From NCBI GenBank assembly GCA_905250075.1, contig CAJNOP010000061.1, positions 821,831 to 885,830 of the forward strand: a stretch of DNA of 64,000 nucleotides. Reading direction: 5' to 3'. Position 1 is the stretch's first letter. Every line of letters begins with the position of its first letter. Positions 10,901 to 22,066 of this stretch are shown here, in pieces. Source of the DNA: Rotaria sp. Silwood1. Its lineage: Eukaryota; Rotifera; Eurotatoria; Philodinida; Philodinidae. The notes beneath the pieces were generated by a model that did no database searches, had not been told where the DNA came from, and saw only the letters and a list, made by a program, of their open reading frames with translations. Both the position numbers and the translations under genes were made by a program.

Positions 10901-13900
10901 TTCTATTTTTTGTACTTACTCGTTTGAAATATAATTTTGATTTGTTCGATTTAATATTTGACGAATATGTTTAATCCATTTCTAAATTAAAATCAATTAA
11001 ATATAAATCATATGAAATCTTTTTTTTTCTTTCTTACATCTCGTTCATGGATATTACTGACACCAAAAATTTTACTATCATTTTTATCTTTTCCAATTAA
11101 TTCAAATAAAGCATATTTGGATTTTATTGTTTTTGAACATTGACCAGATAATCTATATGAAAAAGAAACTTATTTAATTTCATTCAAATTATAATAGATT
11201 AACTTGTTATGAAATTCTATTATTCATATGAATATTGTTAGTTTGTTGTACAAGATGCTAGCGAAAAAAAACTCAATAGATAATACTTCATTATATCTTT
11301 ATCTGTTTTGCTAACAGATCAATGGATTATTTTGGAATAATTATTCTATCAAAAATAATAAATTATACCTCAATAGATAGATTGTTCATGATCAAAAATG
11401 ACTAAATTATTCAATTCTTTTTTCTTTTTTTTATCTATCCTCACGGAATATTTGCTTGTCAATTGATTTTGCTTATAATATACAGTCAAAGACAAAAGTT
11501 TAAACAAAAATGTATCTTTGATTTTTTCTATAATAACAAGCATCTAACTGAACTCCAAATAGTGATTCGGATAGCCAATGAAGAGCTCTATTAAATGCAT
11601 CCTATACCCAAATTTCATAGATGATTTAAGGTAGCAAGGTTTCTAGAAAACCCAAAATCATATTTTTCAAGTCTCAGAAAGACTTTGCAATAATTCGTTT
11701 CTAACAGTACCAACTTAAAGAATACAAAATTCTGAAGAAAATGACGGGTCGCCACATTTCCTACGACTTTCCTTTCAAAATTTATAAGCATTACAAAAAC
11801 TGGTAAAAAAGTGAAATTTATCAAGAAACTGCTAAAAATCGTATTTTTTTTCGATTTTTGTGATGCTTATAAATTTTGAAAGGAAAGTCGTAGGAAATGT
11901 GGCGACCCTTCATTTTCTTCAAAATTCTGTGTTCTTTAAGCTGATACTGTTAGAAACGAATTATTGCAAAGTCTTCTGAGACTTGAAAAATATGGTTTTG
12001 GGTTTTCTAGAAACCTTGCTACCTTAAATCATCTATGAAATTTTGCTATAGGATGCATTTGATAGAGCTCTCCATTGGCTATCCGAATCACTATTTGGAT
12101 TTCAGTTAGATGCTTGTTATTATAGAAAAAATCAAAAATACATTTTCGTTTAAACTTTTGTCTTTGATTGTAAATAGCTATTAGTATTTATTTTTGTTGC
12201 TCTTGATCTTGCAAAAATTTTCCTATGATTTTTCTTTGTGAAATTAAAAGAAAAAAGAATTTTCAACAGTTTTCTATTTGATACCGAATATTCTACTTTT
12301 CCTTGATACAATGTGCAATGAAATAAGTTCAAAAATATGTACAGTTTAGTGATATTTTTTTTTTATTCTTGGAGAGAATGAAAATGTCATGCCTTTGTTA
12401 ATCATATATTCATTATTTTTTCTAGCATAAAACTAGGATGTAGGTGTCTTGTTCTTCGTCCAGCCACCCTCTTTAGAGAACATTGGATATCAGCAGACGA
12501 TGTACTAGAATAAAATAATTGAATTTGTTGGTGATTCTGTCCTATGGATTTCCACCGAGTTTTGTCGAATGATTGGATTGCTCACGTAGAAATACAGAGT
12601 CTACTTATGTGCGTCAATTCGCATTGGAAAAAACGTTTAAGATTTCGAGAAACTTCGGTAAAGTATTTTATTATAAGGAAACCTTGTCATGTAAAAATTC
12701 GAATAAAGAGATGTACATAAGTTTTATTCACAATGTTTTTTGATTTATTTATTAGTAGAAAGTATCGGAACAGCTTGTTAGTTATTTCAAATTTTATAAT
12801 TCGTTACTTTCTGAATGAAAACTAGTTTTATTAATTATTTAGTTTTCTATATAATTCTTTGTTATGTTAAATAAACCGGTGTTTCTTTTAGTTTCTTCGA
12901 ATATGACAGTGAAAAAAAGAATTCAGTTTTTCTTGTATTTTGAGAATAGTGAAAATTTTTCGTTCTAATACTAGATTCTACATATCTAACTACACGAACT
13001 CCGAATATGTTAGTTAATAAGTTTGTTTTTACTTAAAAAAAATGATGAATAGATATTCGATATTCTAACAGTTCCTATGAAATATTTTTATCAAGTTGTT
13101 GATTTCATGACTTATAGAAGAAAATTAAAATAATAAATATTATATGAATGCTATTCGATCGAATGTGACTTATTAGTCTGATTTGTGTTTGCAATATATA
13201 GCAAAACTGGTTTTATCGACTTTTTTTTGTTAACGATTTACAACGAACTAATATTACTATCACTATTGTTTTGAATTGAATTTTTTTTAGTGAATTATTT
13301 AGAGAAAAATGTAAATAAATAATTTCTAGATTTCTTTTCTTACTTAAACATATTTTAATATTAATTTTCTTTTACTATGCTCATGACACATTACTTATGT
13401 TAAGATATTCCCTAATTACTTTCTAATTAATAGTCAATTGGAAGAGTCAAACATTTTTATATATGTCTATGTTAAAGAAACTGATTTAGAAAAAATAACC
13501 TTTGTAAAGAATGAAAGGTCAATATGTCCTATTTTGTCTAAAATGACCTATATATGCATTTATCAACAAAGATATAAATGTTTATTTTAAAATTAAATCA
13601 TGCAACCTCACAAAAAGAAAATATCAATTATTAACTATCGTTATCTGCATATTTAGATCTTTTGAATTGCCGTCAAATGTCAAAAAACAGATTTCAGAGG
13701 TACATTTGTCACAAGTCCACAATCTTTGCAAGGTTTTTTCCAATAGAAAATGACGCTCAAGTGTTAAAAATGAATGACTGATTTGAATTGTGACTCATGC
13801 GTCACGCGAAAATCGTCATCGTGCTCTACTTTTGCTTTATTCGTTCTTCGAGTTACTGACGTCGCGTTTTTTCTTCTAGGTACAGAACTCTTCTAATAAG

Positions 13901-15301
13901 TTCATAAAAGTCATAATTGCAACTTTTTTTTGTACAAGATCGTTTAAATGCACTCACATATAGTGCATTCATTGTTGTCAAACAAGATGTTTTTTGCTAC
14001 TTTATATCAAAAATTGAAAAAGTTATTACGTCAGTCTTTTATTTAGGCATATATGATAAATAAAAGTTATAAACGATTTCAAAGAAAGATGAATATTTCT
14101 GTCGATTGATTAAAAGAATATTTATTTCGATGTATGTTTAACGAAGAATTATAGAAAACAATATTTACATCGTTGTTCTACATCTTATGAAAAATGTAGA
14201 TTTTTTTAACAGATACCTCTCACTATCTGTTGTATCATTTCGTTAAAAAAAGTACTTTAAAAATAAATTATATACTACTCAAAACCGATAAAAGAATGGT
14301 GTATTTTAAAAGAAAAAGTGTATTTTCTTTCAACAACTTTTAATTGAAGAGAAATACACATTGACTTTTTTTATACGATTATTTTTGCATTTTATATTCA
14401 TTTATTGAAAAGAATAAAACTTTCATTTTAGCTCTCTATTTTTGATTCTTTCTAAAAGTGATATAAACATAGTTTTAACAAAAAGCGAAGGCTCTGATGG
14501 TGGTCTATAGCTAACGAAAAGGACTTCAATGGATGAGAAGCTCAGCCCCTCCCTCCATCCATTTGCGTCAGTGTTCTCGAATGATTTAAAAATGTATGAA
14601 TACAAAATACACATGTTATGTAAAGACTATTTACACACATTTTATCAGGTCTGCGTCAATATCTTTCTTATCTAACATTAAGGTCTATAGTAAACATTTT
14701 TTTAGTTCCGCGAAAAATGCAATCTTTAGTCAATGAACTAATCGTCTGATGTAAAATTATAATTCGGCGAACAAAATATTTTATGACTATTCTTAATATT
14801 TTCTTCTAGGCCATCGAGAAAAAAAGAAAAACATGCAGATCTATGTTTATCGAATTGTTCTATTCAAAAATTTACCTTTCATATGCATCTAATTGAAAAA
14901 TTTTTGATGGTTTGTGTTTTTGATTTTGATATAAATACATAACAAAAAATTGTTTATCATCTTCAATTGGAATTTTTGCTAAAACAACATAATACATTGC
15001 AACTAAAAAGATGAAATAAATATTGTCTAATAAACTTTTTTTGTTTTCTTTTAAATAAATCTTTTTTTTTTTTACACTGTGAAATATTAAGCAATTTAAT
15101 TTGATGATAATAATAATGTAAATGTCCTTCACAAATAATCCATTTTTTTTGTAGATCCAAATATTTATATGACGTATAATCAATCATTGAATTGATATGT
15201 TTTTTTGTAGTCATAAGTTGTTTTAATGTTTTGTTTTTTGAAACTGAATAAATAAAATAAACTAATTTTTAAAACCAATTGTTTTTTTTAATTATACTCA
15301 T
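7961..15301 (-). CDS. PH-SH2 adaptor protein, copy 2
   Basis: Tandem paralog of the 3556-6791 gene, about 432 residues. Exons: 15301..15298 (ATGA), 15243..15076, 15002..14876, 11152..11038, 10981..10920, 10859..10801, 10662..10615, 10506..10463, 8885..8602, 8542..8490, 8416..8335, 8269..8213, 8155..7961. The PH domain begins at YTSYKYLDLQKKW and ends at RDKWIKHIRQIL. The linker carries a proline stretch RPPPPIPN, a possible SH3 ligand, absent from copy 1. The SH2 domain starts at TWDDIFY and has GAFLVRP, so the phosphotyrosine-binding Arg is present, then YTLNIYAYGEIIKYKI and PDLCQYYTNHQLP. Exon lengths of 127, 53 and 82 nt are identical in the two copies. One junction (10615 to 10506) is out of phase by one base and is unresolved; reading on through that intron stays open to a stop at 10490. 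Introns of 1.6 kb and 3.7 kb hold mobile elements. Confidence 0.8.
8886..10462 (-). other. Intron of PH-SH2 copy 2, holding a MITE
   Basis: 1577-nt intron between the small exon 10506..10463 and the proline-rich exon 8885..8602; G from one and AA from the other make a Glu codon. Apart from the 115-bp element at 9358-9472 it is AT-rich and shows no gene. Confidence 0.65.
9348..9480. mobile_element. hAT-type MITE, 115 bp, with target duplication
   Basis: Element 9358-9472 is GC-richer than its surroundings. Its ends form an imperfect 15-bp terminal inverted repeat: tagtagcgtaaccag at the left and the complement of tagtggcgaaaccag at the right, 13 of 15 matching. It is flanked by tgattaag (9350-9357) and tgattgag (9473-9480), an 8-bp duplication with one mismatch; the match extends to 10 bp with the adjoining ta. 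An 8-bp duplication and these ends point to the hAT superfamily. No coding capacity. Confidence 0.8.
11153..14875 (-). other. 3.7-kb intron of PH-SH2 copy 2
   Basis: Splits the PH domain; AG before and A after the intron join to an Arg codon. The same position in copy 1 has a 54-nt intron. It contains the foldback element 11483-12170. The remainder is AT-rich, with a GC-richer patch near 14480-14575 that I could not identify. Confidence 0.7.
11481..12172. mobile_element. Foldback element, 688 bp, Tc1/mariner-like ends
   Basis: Two arms of about 318 bp (11483-11800 and 11853-12170) are inverted copies with only scattered differences, about 95% alike by eye, around a loop of about 50 nt. The outer ends read cagtcaaagacaaaagttta, and the element is flanked by TA on both sides (11481-11482 and 12171-12172), as expected for Tc1/mariner insertion. 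No transposase is encoded; short open frames inside are mirror-image by-products. A transcript of this intron could fold into a long hairpin. Confidence 0.85.
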
Positions 15302-15418
15302 GATTGTGTGTTTATCTATAAAAAAAAAAAGTAAAATATTTTTCTTGTTTATTTAATTAAATTATATAAAAAAAGAGAAACAAAAAACAAAAAAAGAAAA
15401 TGAGATTTTCATGTTCCA

Positions 15419-15708
15419 TTAAAATCCTCCACGTAAAGCTAAAACCAAATGAAGAACACTGCCAGCAGTAACATTGTATTCATTTACAGTTTTATCATCT
15501 AACATTTGTTTACCACCGAATATAAGACGTTGTTGAGGTGGAGGAATTCCTATTTAAAAAGAACAATTAAATCTGTTTTCTAGTCTGGAAAGACTATTAT
15601 GCTACCTTCTTTTTCTTCAACACGTTCTTTAATACGTTCAATTTTATCTGTTCCATCAATATCAACTTCAATTTCTTTGCCAGTTAATGTTTTCACTTTG
15701 ATCATCAT
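15419..15708 (-). CDS. NEDD8: NEDD8 ubiquitin-like modifier
   Basis: Ubiquitin-like protein that is attached to cullins to switch on cullin-RING ligases. Two exons, 15708..15606 and 15549..15419, joined at a Gly codon, give 77 residues. The start [16 protein letters not shown], the stretch [20 protein letters not shown] and the end [11 protein letters not shown] are NEDD8 hallmarks; Ala in place of the ubiquitin Arg before LRGG is the residue that distinguishes NEDD8 from ubiquitin. The diglycine at 75-76 is followed by a single Phe, a one-residue tail to be removed by processing. The 3' end lies only about 120 nt from the start codon of the downstream PH-SH2 gene on the same strand. The upstream region is shared with the divergent RIPOR-like gene. 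Confidence 0.95.
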
Positions 15709-16682
15709 CTTTGAAAGGTATAAATTTAGTGTAGTTTACTGCTTAATCTCACGAGATAATATAACTGTTTGGATATGTATGGTATTTTATGGAATACGAG
15801 TCAGATGATTTCGTTTTTTATTTTTTTTCGTAAGAATTGAATCGATTTTTTTTTTTTGTTTTTGAAAAAGAAAATTCTTTTTTTGTTAAATTATATCCAT
15901 TAAAAAAATTTCCAAATAAATGATTGATTTAAAACAATACGATACAGATGTCATTTTGAGTCATCTCATGAATAATAACAAATGTGAAAAGATGTGATGA
16001 GCAAATTATTTGTGATTATTGGTTGTGGTACAAGAAAAAAAATTCCTTAGTCAAATGTATATAGAAATATAATATCGAAACATATGTATTGATTATCTAA
16101 CAAGGTCATATGTATTTATTTGTCCTTCATAAAAAAAAAAGAGAAGAAATATTCTAATCATGTAAATATGAACTATCATAAACATAGTTTTTTTTTTTTT
16201 TTTTTTTTTTTCTTTTTCGATCGGATAAAATAAAAATATTTTTAAATAAACTATTGTTAAGGTCATTTGTTAATAACATTCTTTCTTTTTTTTCTATAGT
16301 AGTACAGATGTAAAATTGAAAGTTCAATGTCTTATTTTATGTTTGAATGAGGTACTTATTCGTATGTCCATGAACATCATTCATCATTGTCAATAGAAAA
16401 GAAAGAAAAGCAGAACAAGTGTGAAGAATCGAGTGGTTGACTGCAATACAGTGCTTTCCATCAGCATCATCTCATCTGTCTACACCCTCTTGTGATGTAA
16501 CCAAAAAAGAGTTGCCTTTCAATGACAAGTGATTATACATTCAGACCTAAAACATTATCACAGAAAGTTACATATTCACATGCATGAGCACTATTTATAA
16601 AAGAATGAGATAAGCATTTTGGTTTACATTCTTTATTTATTATTTTATTTATGTATTTTAGAACAAAAAAAGAAAAAGAAAA
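15709..16682. promoter_or_regulatory. Divergent promoter region between NEDD8 and the RIPOR-like gene
   Basis: About 970 bp separating two genes that point away from each other. AT-rich, with a run of 24 T at 16188-16211. A GC-richer patch around 16420-16500 is the likeliest core of regulatory sequence, but I cannot point to defined sites. Confidence 0.4.
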
Positions 16683-19600
16683 ATGTCGACAAATCGACTA
16701 ACACCATTCACTAAACGTACTATGCCGATCAATAATAACACACATACAATACGTAAGTTTAATAAAAAAAAAATATATATCGAAAGATTTTTGTTTCTTT
16801 GTTAGCTGATATACTTGGTCATGAACAAATTGATTTAACACGTTTAAAAAAACAAGCACAATTAACTCAAACACAAATACCAAAAATTCCACGTATTGCA
16901 CGTACATTAAATACACTTGATAATGTTTTAAAAATCTTAGAAGAACATAGTCGAATATCAAAATGTCAAATTGATCAACTTATACAATCTGTTGAAAAAG
17001 AAAATCCTCAATTAGCACGAGTAAATTTATTTTATTTTTTTTATGAAAAAGAAATTTTTTTTTTCTTTTTTTAAAGCAATTACATGAATCACAAGTTGCT
17101 TATTTAAAATTACAAGCTCATACAGCTTCATTACAAAGTTTAAAAGAATGTTATTGTCGTTATGCTCATATGCTTGATGGTGCAAGAACAATGTTTAATG
17201 CATATCAACAAACTACAACAAGACGAGATTCAATTGATCAAGTTAAACTTGGTCTAAAAGAATGCACGAAAGTTAGTATTCATTTAAAATAATTATGTTT
17301 TTATAATTTGATCTTTTATGGTATCAATACAATTATTATTACATAACTACTTATGAGAGAATCTTGTCAAGTGTAAAACTGCTTTTTTTTTTGCTTGAGG
17401 TCTCTCTCTCTCTTTCTATTTTCGATTGATGAAAGAACCTCTTCAAATATTAAATCACTTTTCGATTAAGACAATATTTATTGAATGAATGTTAATGGAT
17501 AAAAGAAAAATCTAAAATGGTTTTTGGTTTTCAGGCTTTTGTTTTTTTTCAAAGAAAAGTTATAATCTCTTCAGGTCATATGAAAAATCGAATGTCAAGT
17601 TTTCACTTTAAACTCTGCATGTACATAATACTCAATGAGATTAGTTAATTATGTAATTAGTATTTTTTTTTTTTTTTGAAGATATAAATAGATGAACATA
17701 ATTTGCTTTTACACATGAGAAAATTTCTAATATTGAACATGATAGAATAGATGATAGTAGAAAAGTCATAAATTGTTTAATGTATTAATCTCATTAAGAA
17801 GATTGGTCGTGCAAAGTTTTAAAGTCGATTTCCCATGTGATTTGAGGAATATGAAAGTATTTTGTTGAAAAATCTAGTAAAATTTCAATATATCGAGAAT
17901 GAAAGCATAGAAAACTAAATCATTCAATATTTTTTTTTCTATTATTCACGAGTATTTATCAAATTAACATTTTTTCAATCGGAAAGCGAGTTGGCACTTG
18001 AAGATATTCTCTCTCATGAGACATCAATTTTTTAGTGAATTTTCTAGTAAAATGACATTTTCTAATTATTGACCTAAATTTGTACCTATATCAAGAGTTC
18101 AATTAAACTTGCTTCGATAAAAAATATTAGAGTTTTTGAATTAAATTCCTAAAGTATATAATTGTGTTTTTTTTTGAGAAGTTGTATGTTTTCTATATTG
18201 TATATTAAACAAGTTTAGTTGAATTTTATACGTGAATGAGAGTTTAGGTCAAAGTTCGAAAATATCATTTTGCTGAAAAATTGAGATTGCACAAGAAAAC
18301 TTTATATCTCAGTCTAGAAGATCAATTAACCAAAAATCAAGATAGACTTTTAACTATTCATTGTGATCTATGTAATTATAATAGTATCGAGTATAAAGCA
18401 GCTTTTAACTTGAAGAAGTTCTTTGACAGTTTAAACTGAAATTTCTGTAGTTTCTAAAAAAAAAACGACAACTTTTTATTGAATAAACTAGTTAGGATTT
18501 TCACGATTGTATATTTAGAAACAAAAATACTGCAAAAGGTTATATGTATTCATAATCTACTCTTATCGAACAATTACTTTTTTATTTGAATTTGACATTT
18601 ACAAATGTATCAAGAGAGAATTTGTTATGATATTATTGTTTTACTTACATTTAATCGTAATGATCTGATATGAATAGATCATAAACTTTTGTTATCTATT
18701 CAACAATTCTAATTGAATTCTATTCTTAATGTTATTGAAATAATAATAAATTGTTTCTTTAAATTTTTTTCAATCGTAATAAAAAAAAATGACATAGACT
18801 AATTTTATAGAATAATTGGTAAAATTGATTGTTCTTTTTTAATAAATTAATATATCCGAGAGTAAAATAATCGTATTGAATAATTTTCTAATTTCTTTAT
18901 AATAGACTTTATGTGCAATTGAAGCTCAATTAGAAGCAATGTTAGGTACATTTGTATTAAATTTACAAGAAATAAGTGGTTTTTCTCGAATATGTCCTGG
19001 AGATGAATATGAATTAGTTATACGTTATGGACAACAAAAATGGAAAACACGTGGTCGTATACTTAAACATGATAAAAATGAACAAATATGGACACGAAAA
19101 ATATTTCATTTAAAAGCTAAATTAGCTGATTTATTATTAATTAAAATTAGTGAAGTTAAATTATTAGGTGTTTCATTAAAAACAATTGGAACAAAATGTT
19201 TTGAAGTTAATAATTTTTATTCAATGGAAACACAACGAATGATTATTAATGCAAATCAAAGTGGAACAATTAAATTAAGTTTTTTGGTTAATTGGGAGTA
19301 AGATTTTCATTTTTTCAATCAAATTAATAATTCAAAATTATATAAGAAAGGATAATGTGTTCTTCATCAGTATAGTTTTTCATTTCCCTAAACATCAATC
19401 TATATGTCACAGTAAACATACTATTGAATGAGTTGTTTGAGATAAATTGCCGTTAAAGATTTCTTAGTCATAATATTCATCATTAGCATTAATGATATAT
19501 TATTCAAAAAAAAAAATTATTCTTATGATTATTATAAAAAACATTTTCGTTAAGATTTTCTAAAGAAAACTATTTTATGATTAGAAAAATATTCAACATT

Positions 19601-22035
19601 TTTATATCGAATCTTAATGCAGAGATTTCTCTTATAGCTAAAAACTTATTACTTTCGTAATAAACATTTCTGCTTTATTTCCATTATAAAAAGAATACTT
19701 TCATTAATTGTTAACAATTGAACGATACAACTCCTCATTCTTTAGTGTATCAGTTGATATTTTTTTCTTCTTGATGATCTAATCTTCTTCTCTGTCTGAG
19801 TTTATTAAAGATAACGTTTGCTTTTTTTTTTAGCTTTTTTCCTCACCAATCAGTGTTATAATGATTGATGACAGGAAATCAACATATGTCATATTGGAAT
19901 TAGTCCGATGTTTTGTATATGATTATCTCTAGAATGATGTATTAGTGGTTTTGTGAAATATGATCTAAAAGGAATGTTTGAGTACAAGGTTAAAAATTTG
20001 GACTCATTTGCCCTTACAGACCGTGACAGACGTTATTGATATACAATTAAAAATGGGATATCAATAGCGCCCGTTCTTACATATATATGACCTACTTTGT
20101 TTTATTACATTTATCAAAGATTAAGTAAAAAAGAAATGTGTCCGAAAATAGATAGCATAGAGTAATCTCTCTAGGATTAACAAGAGCAACTACATTGTAG
20201 CTTGCACGTTAATCCTATAGGAGTTACAAGTACGCGTTTTTTACAACACTCATGAAGAGCTGGACAAGTACGAGTACTTTACCCAGCTCTGCACTCATGT
20301 GATCCATTACTTGATTGAACTTAATAGTACTATATATCTTTCATAGATGTATGCACTGAATTAACTTCTATTTCAGGATGAAAACCATATCTTGACCGCA
20401 TTTTATGTACTCAAGTTATTCAAGAACTAAATAAATTTACATAAAGTATCCTTGATTCTGGACGCTAGTACTTGAAAGTTTAACTTTTGAAGAATGATAA
20501 ATAGAAATATAAAAGCGTTAAAGCTTATAGTAGAAATCTTCTGAGATATATTAACTAATAAAAACAATCATTAATAATTCGAAGAATAATTATATAGGAT
20601 TTTTCGTTTTAAACTTGTCAATGATAATATTTCAAATATATAAATATCGAATTCATAATTGTTGATTCTTGGACAGATACTCAGGTATAGGACTTGTCCT
20701 TAACCTGTCGTAATACGTCCCCCTGACATTTACCATCAATCACCTCAATATTACACAGGTAACTGTTATTAGAGAGCAAGTGTTATGGAAGTATGTATCG
20801 AAAATGCAACAATCATCTTGTATTGAATATTTAACTATGAGTTGTCATTTATTAGTAAGAAAAAATTCAGTCTATTTAATTCAATAACAGTAAATATATT
20901 GAATTTTTATTGTATTAAAGTTACTTTCAATTTATTCTACGTACAATCATTTCTCAAATCATGATGAAAGACTATAAAAAATATAAGATAATTATCACAT
21001 ATGATAAAATTGCAGAACTTTTCTGATATATCATCGAAAATATCTAAAATTGATTTGATTAATCTTTAGTCGATAGTATGAATTAATAAGAAAGAAAAAG
21101 ATCATTTATAAAAGTTCTATTGTTTATTAATTTAGTCTTTATGATCAAGTTGATACAAAATTTACATTTTATAATCCAAATCGAACATATTCCGATGTAA
21201 CACGAACATGGTCAATGTTTGTTGGAAATACAACATTACTTCGAACTGTAAATGATACACTTACATCATCTTCTGTTTCATCTTCTTCTGCTTCATCTCA
21301 ATATTCTGCTAAACGTTTATCAACATTTTGTCCAATAAATTCTCAAGAAACTAATGAATATGTAACATATAATTCAATAATAGATGAAAGTAATCATTAT
21401 GATGAAATTGATTTAGAAAATAAACATGAACAAATATCAAAAGAAGAAGAAGAAGTAATTTTTAGATAAATTATTTATTAAAATATTTATTTATTTATTT
21501 ATTTAGATTTGTGATAATTGTCCTGTTCATGATGATGTTCATTTATCATCAAATTCATCATCATTTGCTGCTGGTTTAAATTCTGATGAAATATCATCAT
21601 CAGCATCAATTGATTATTGTCAAACAGAAGAAGAAGAAGAAGAAGAATGTGTTGAAAATGAATCAATTTATGAACTTGATTTACTTATTGATCAAGTTCG
21701 AACATGTTTAGATGATTTACGTCTTATTGATCGATCATTTTCAATAATATTTGATAAAATTGAACAAATTATAAATGATTTAGATCGAATACTTAAAATT
21801 CAAATTCATGAACAAACAGAAAAAACATTAGAAATTGAAAATATTCTTATTGATTTTAATTTTTTAAATACATTTGATGATGAAGATACATTAAAAACAA
21901 TTGATTCAGGTTTTGAAGGTGAACAACAACAAATAAAACAAAATGATAATTTTAAATCAAATATAAATCAACCAATAAATACGATTTTTGTTGATATACT
22001 TAATCGAATTTTAATTCTTCTTTATGTAAAATTGA

Positions 22036-22066
<31 letters not shown>

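Noticed and set aside
11615-12332. Minus-strand frames within and next to the foldback
   Set aside because: Produced by the inverted repeat arms; no domain and no start or splice support.
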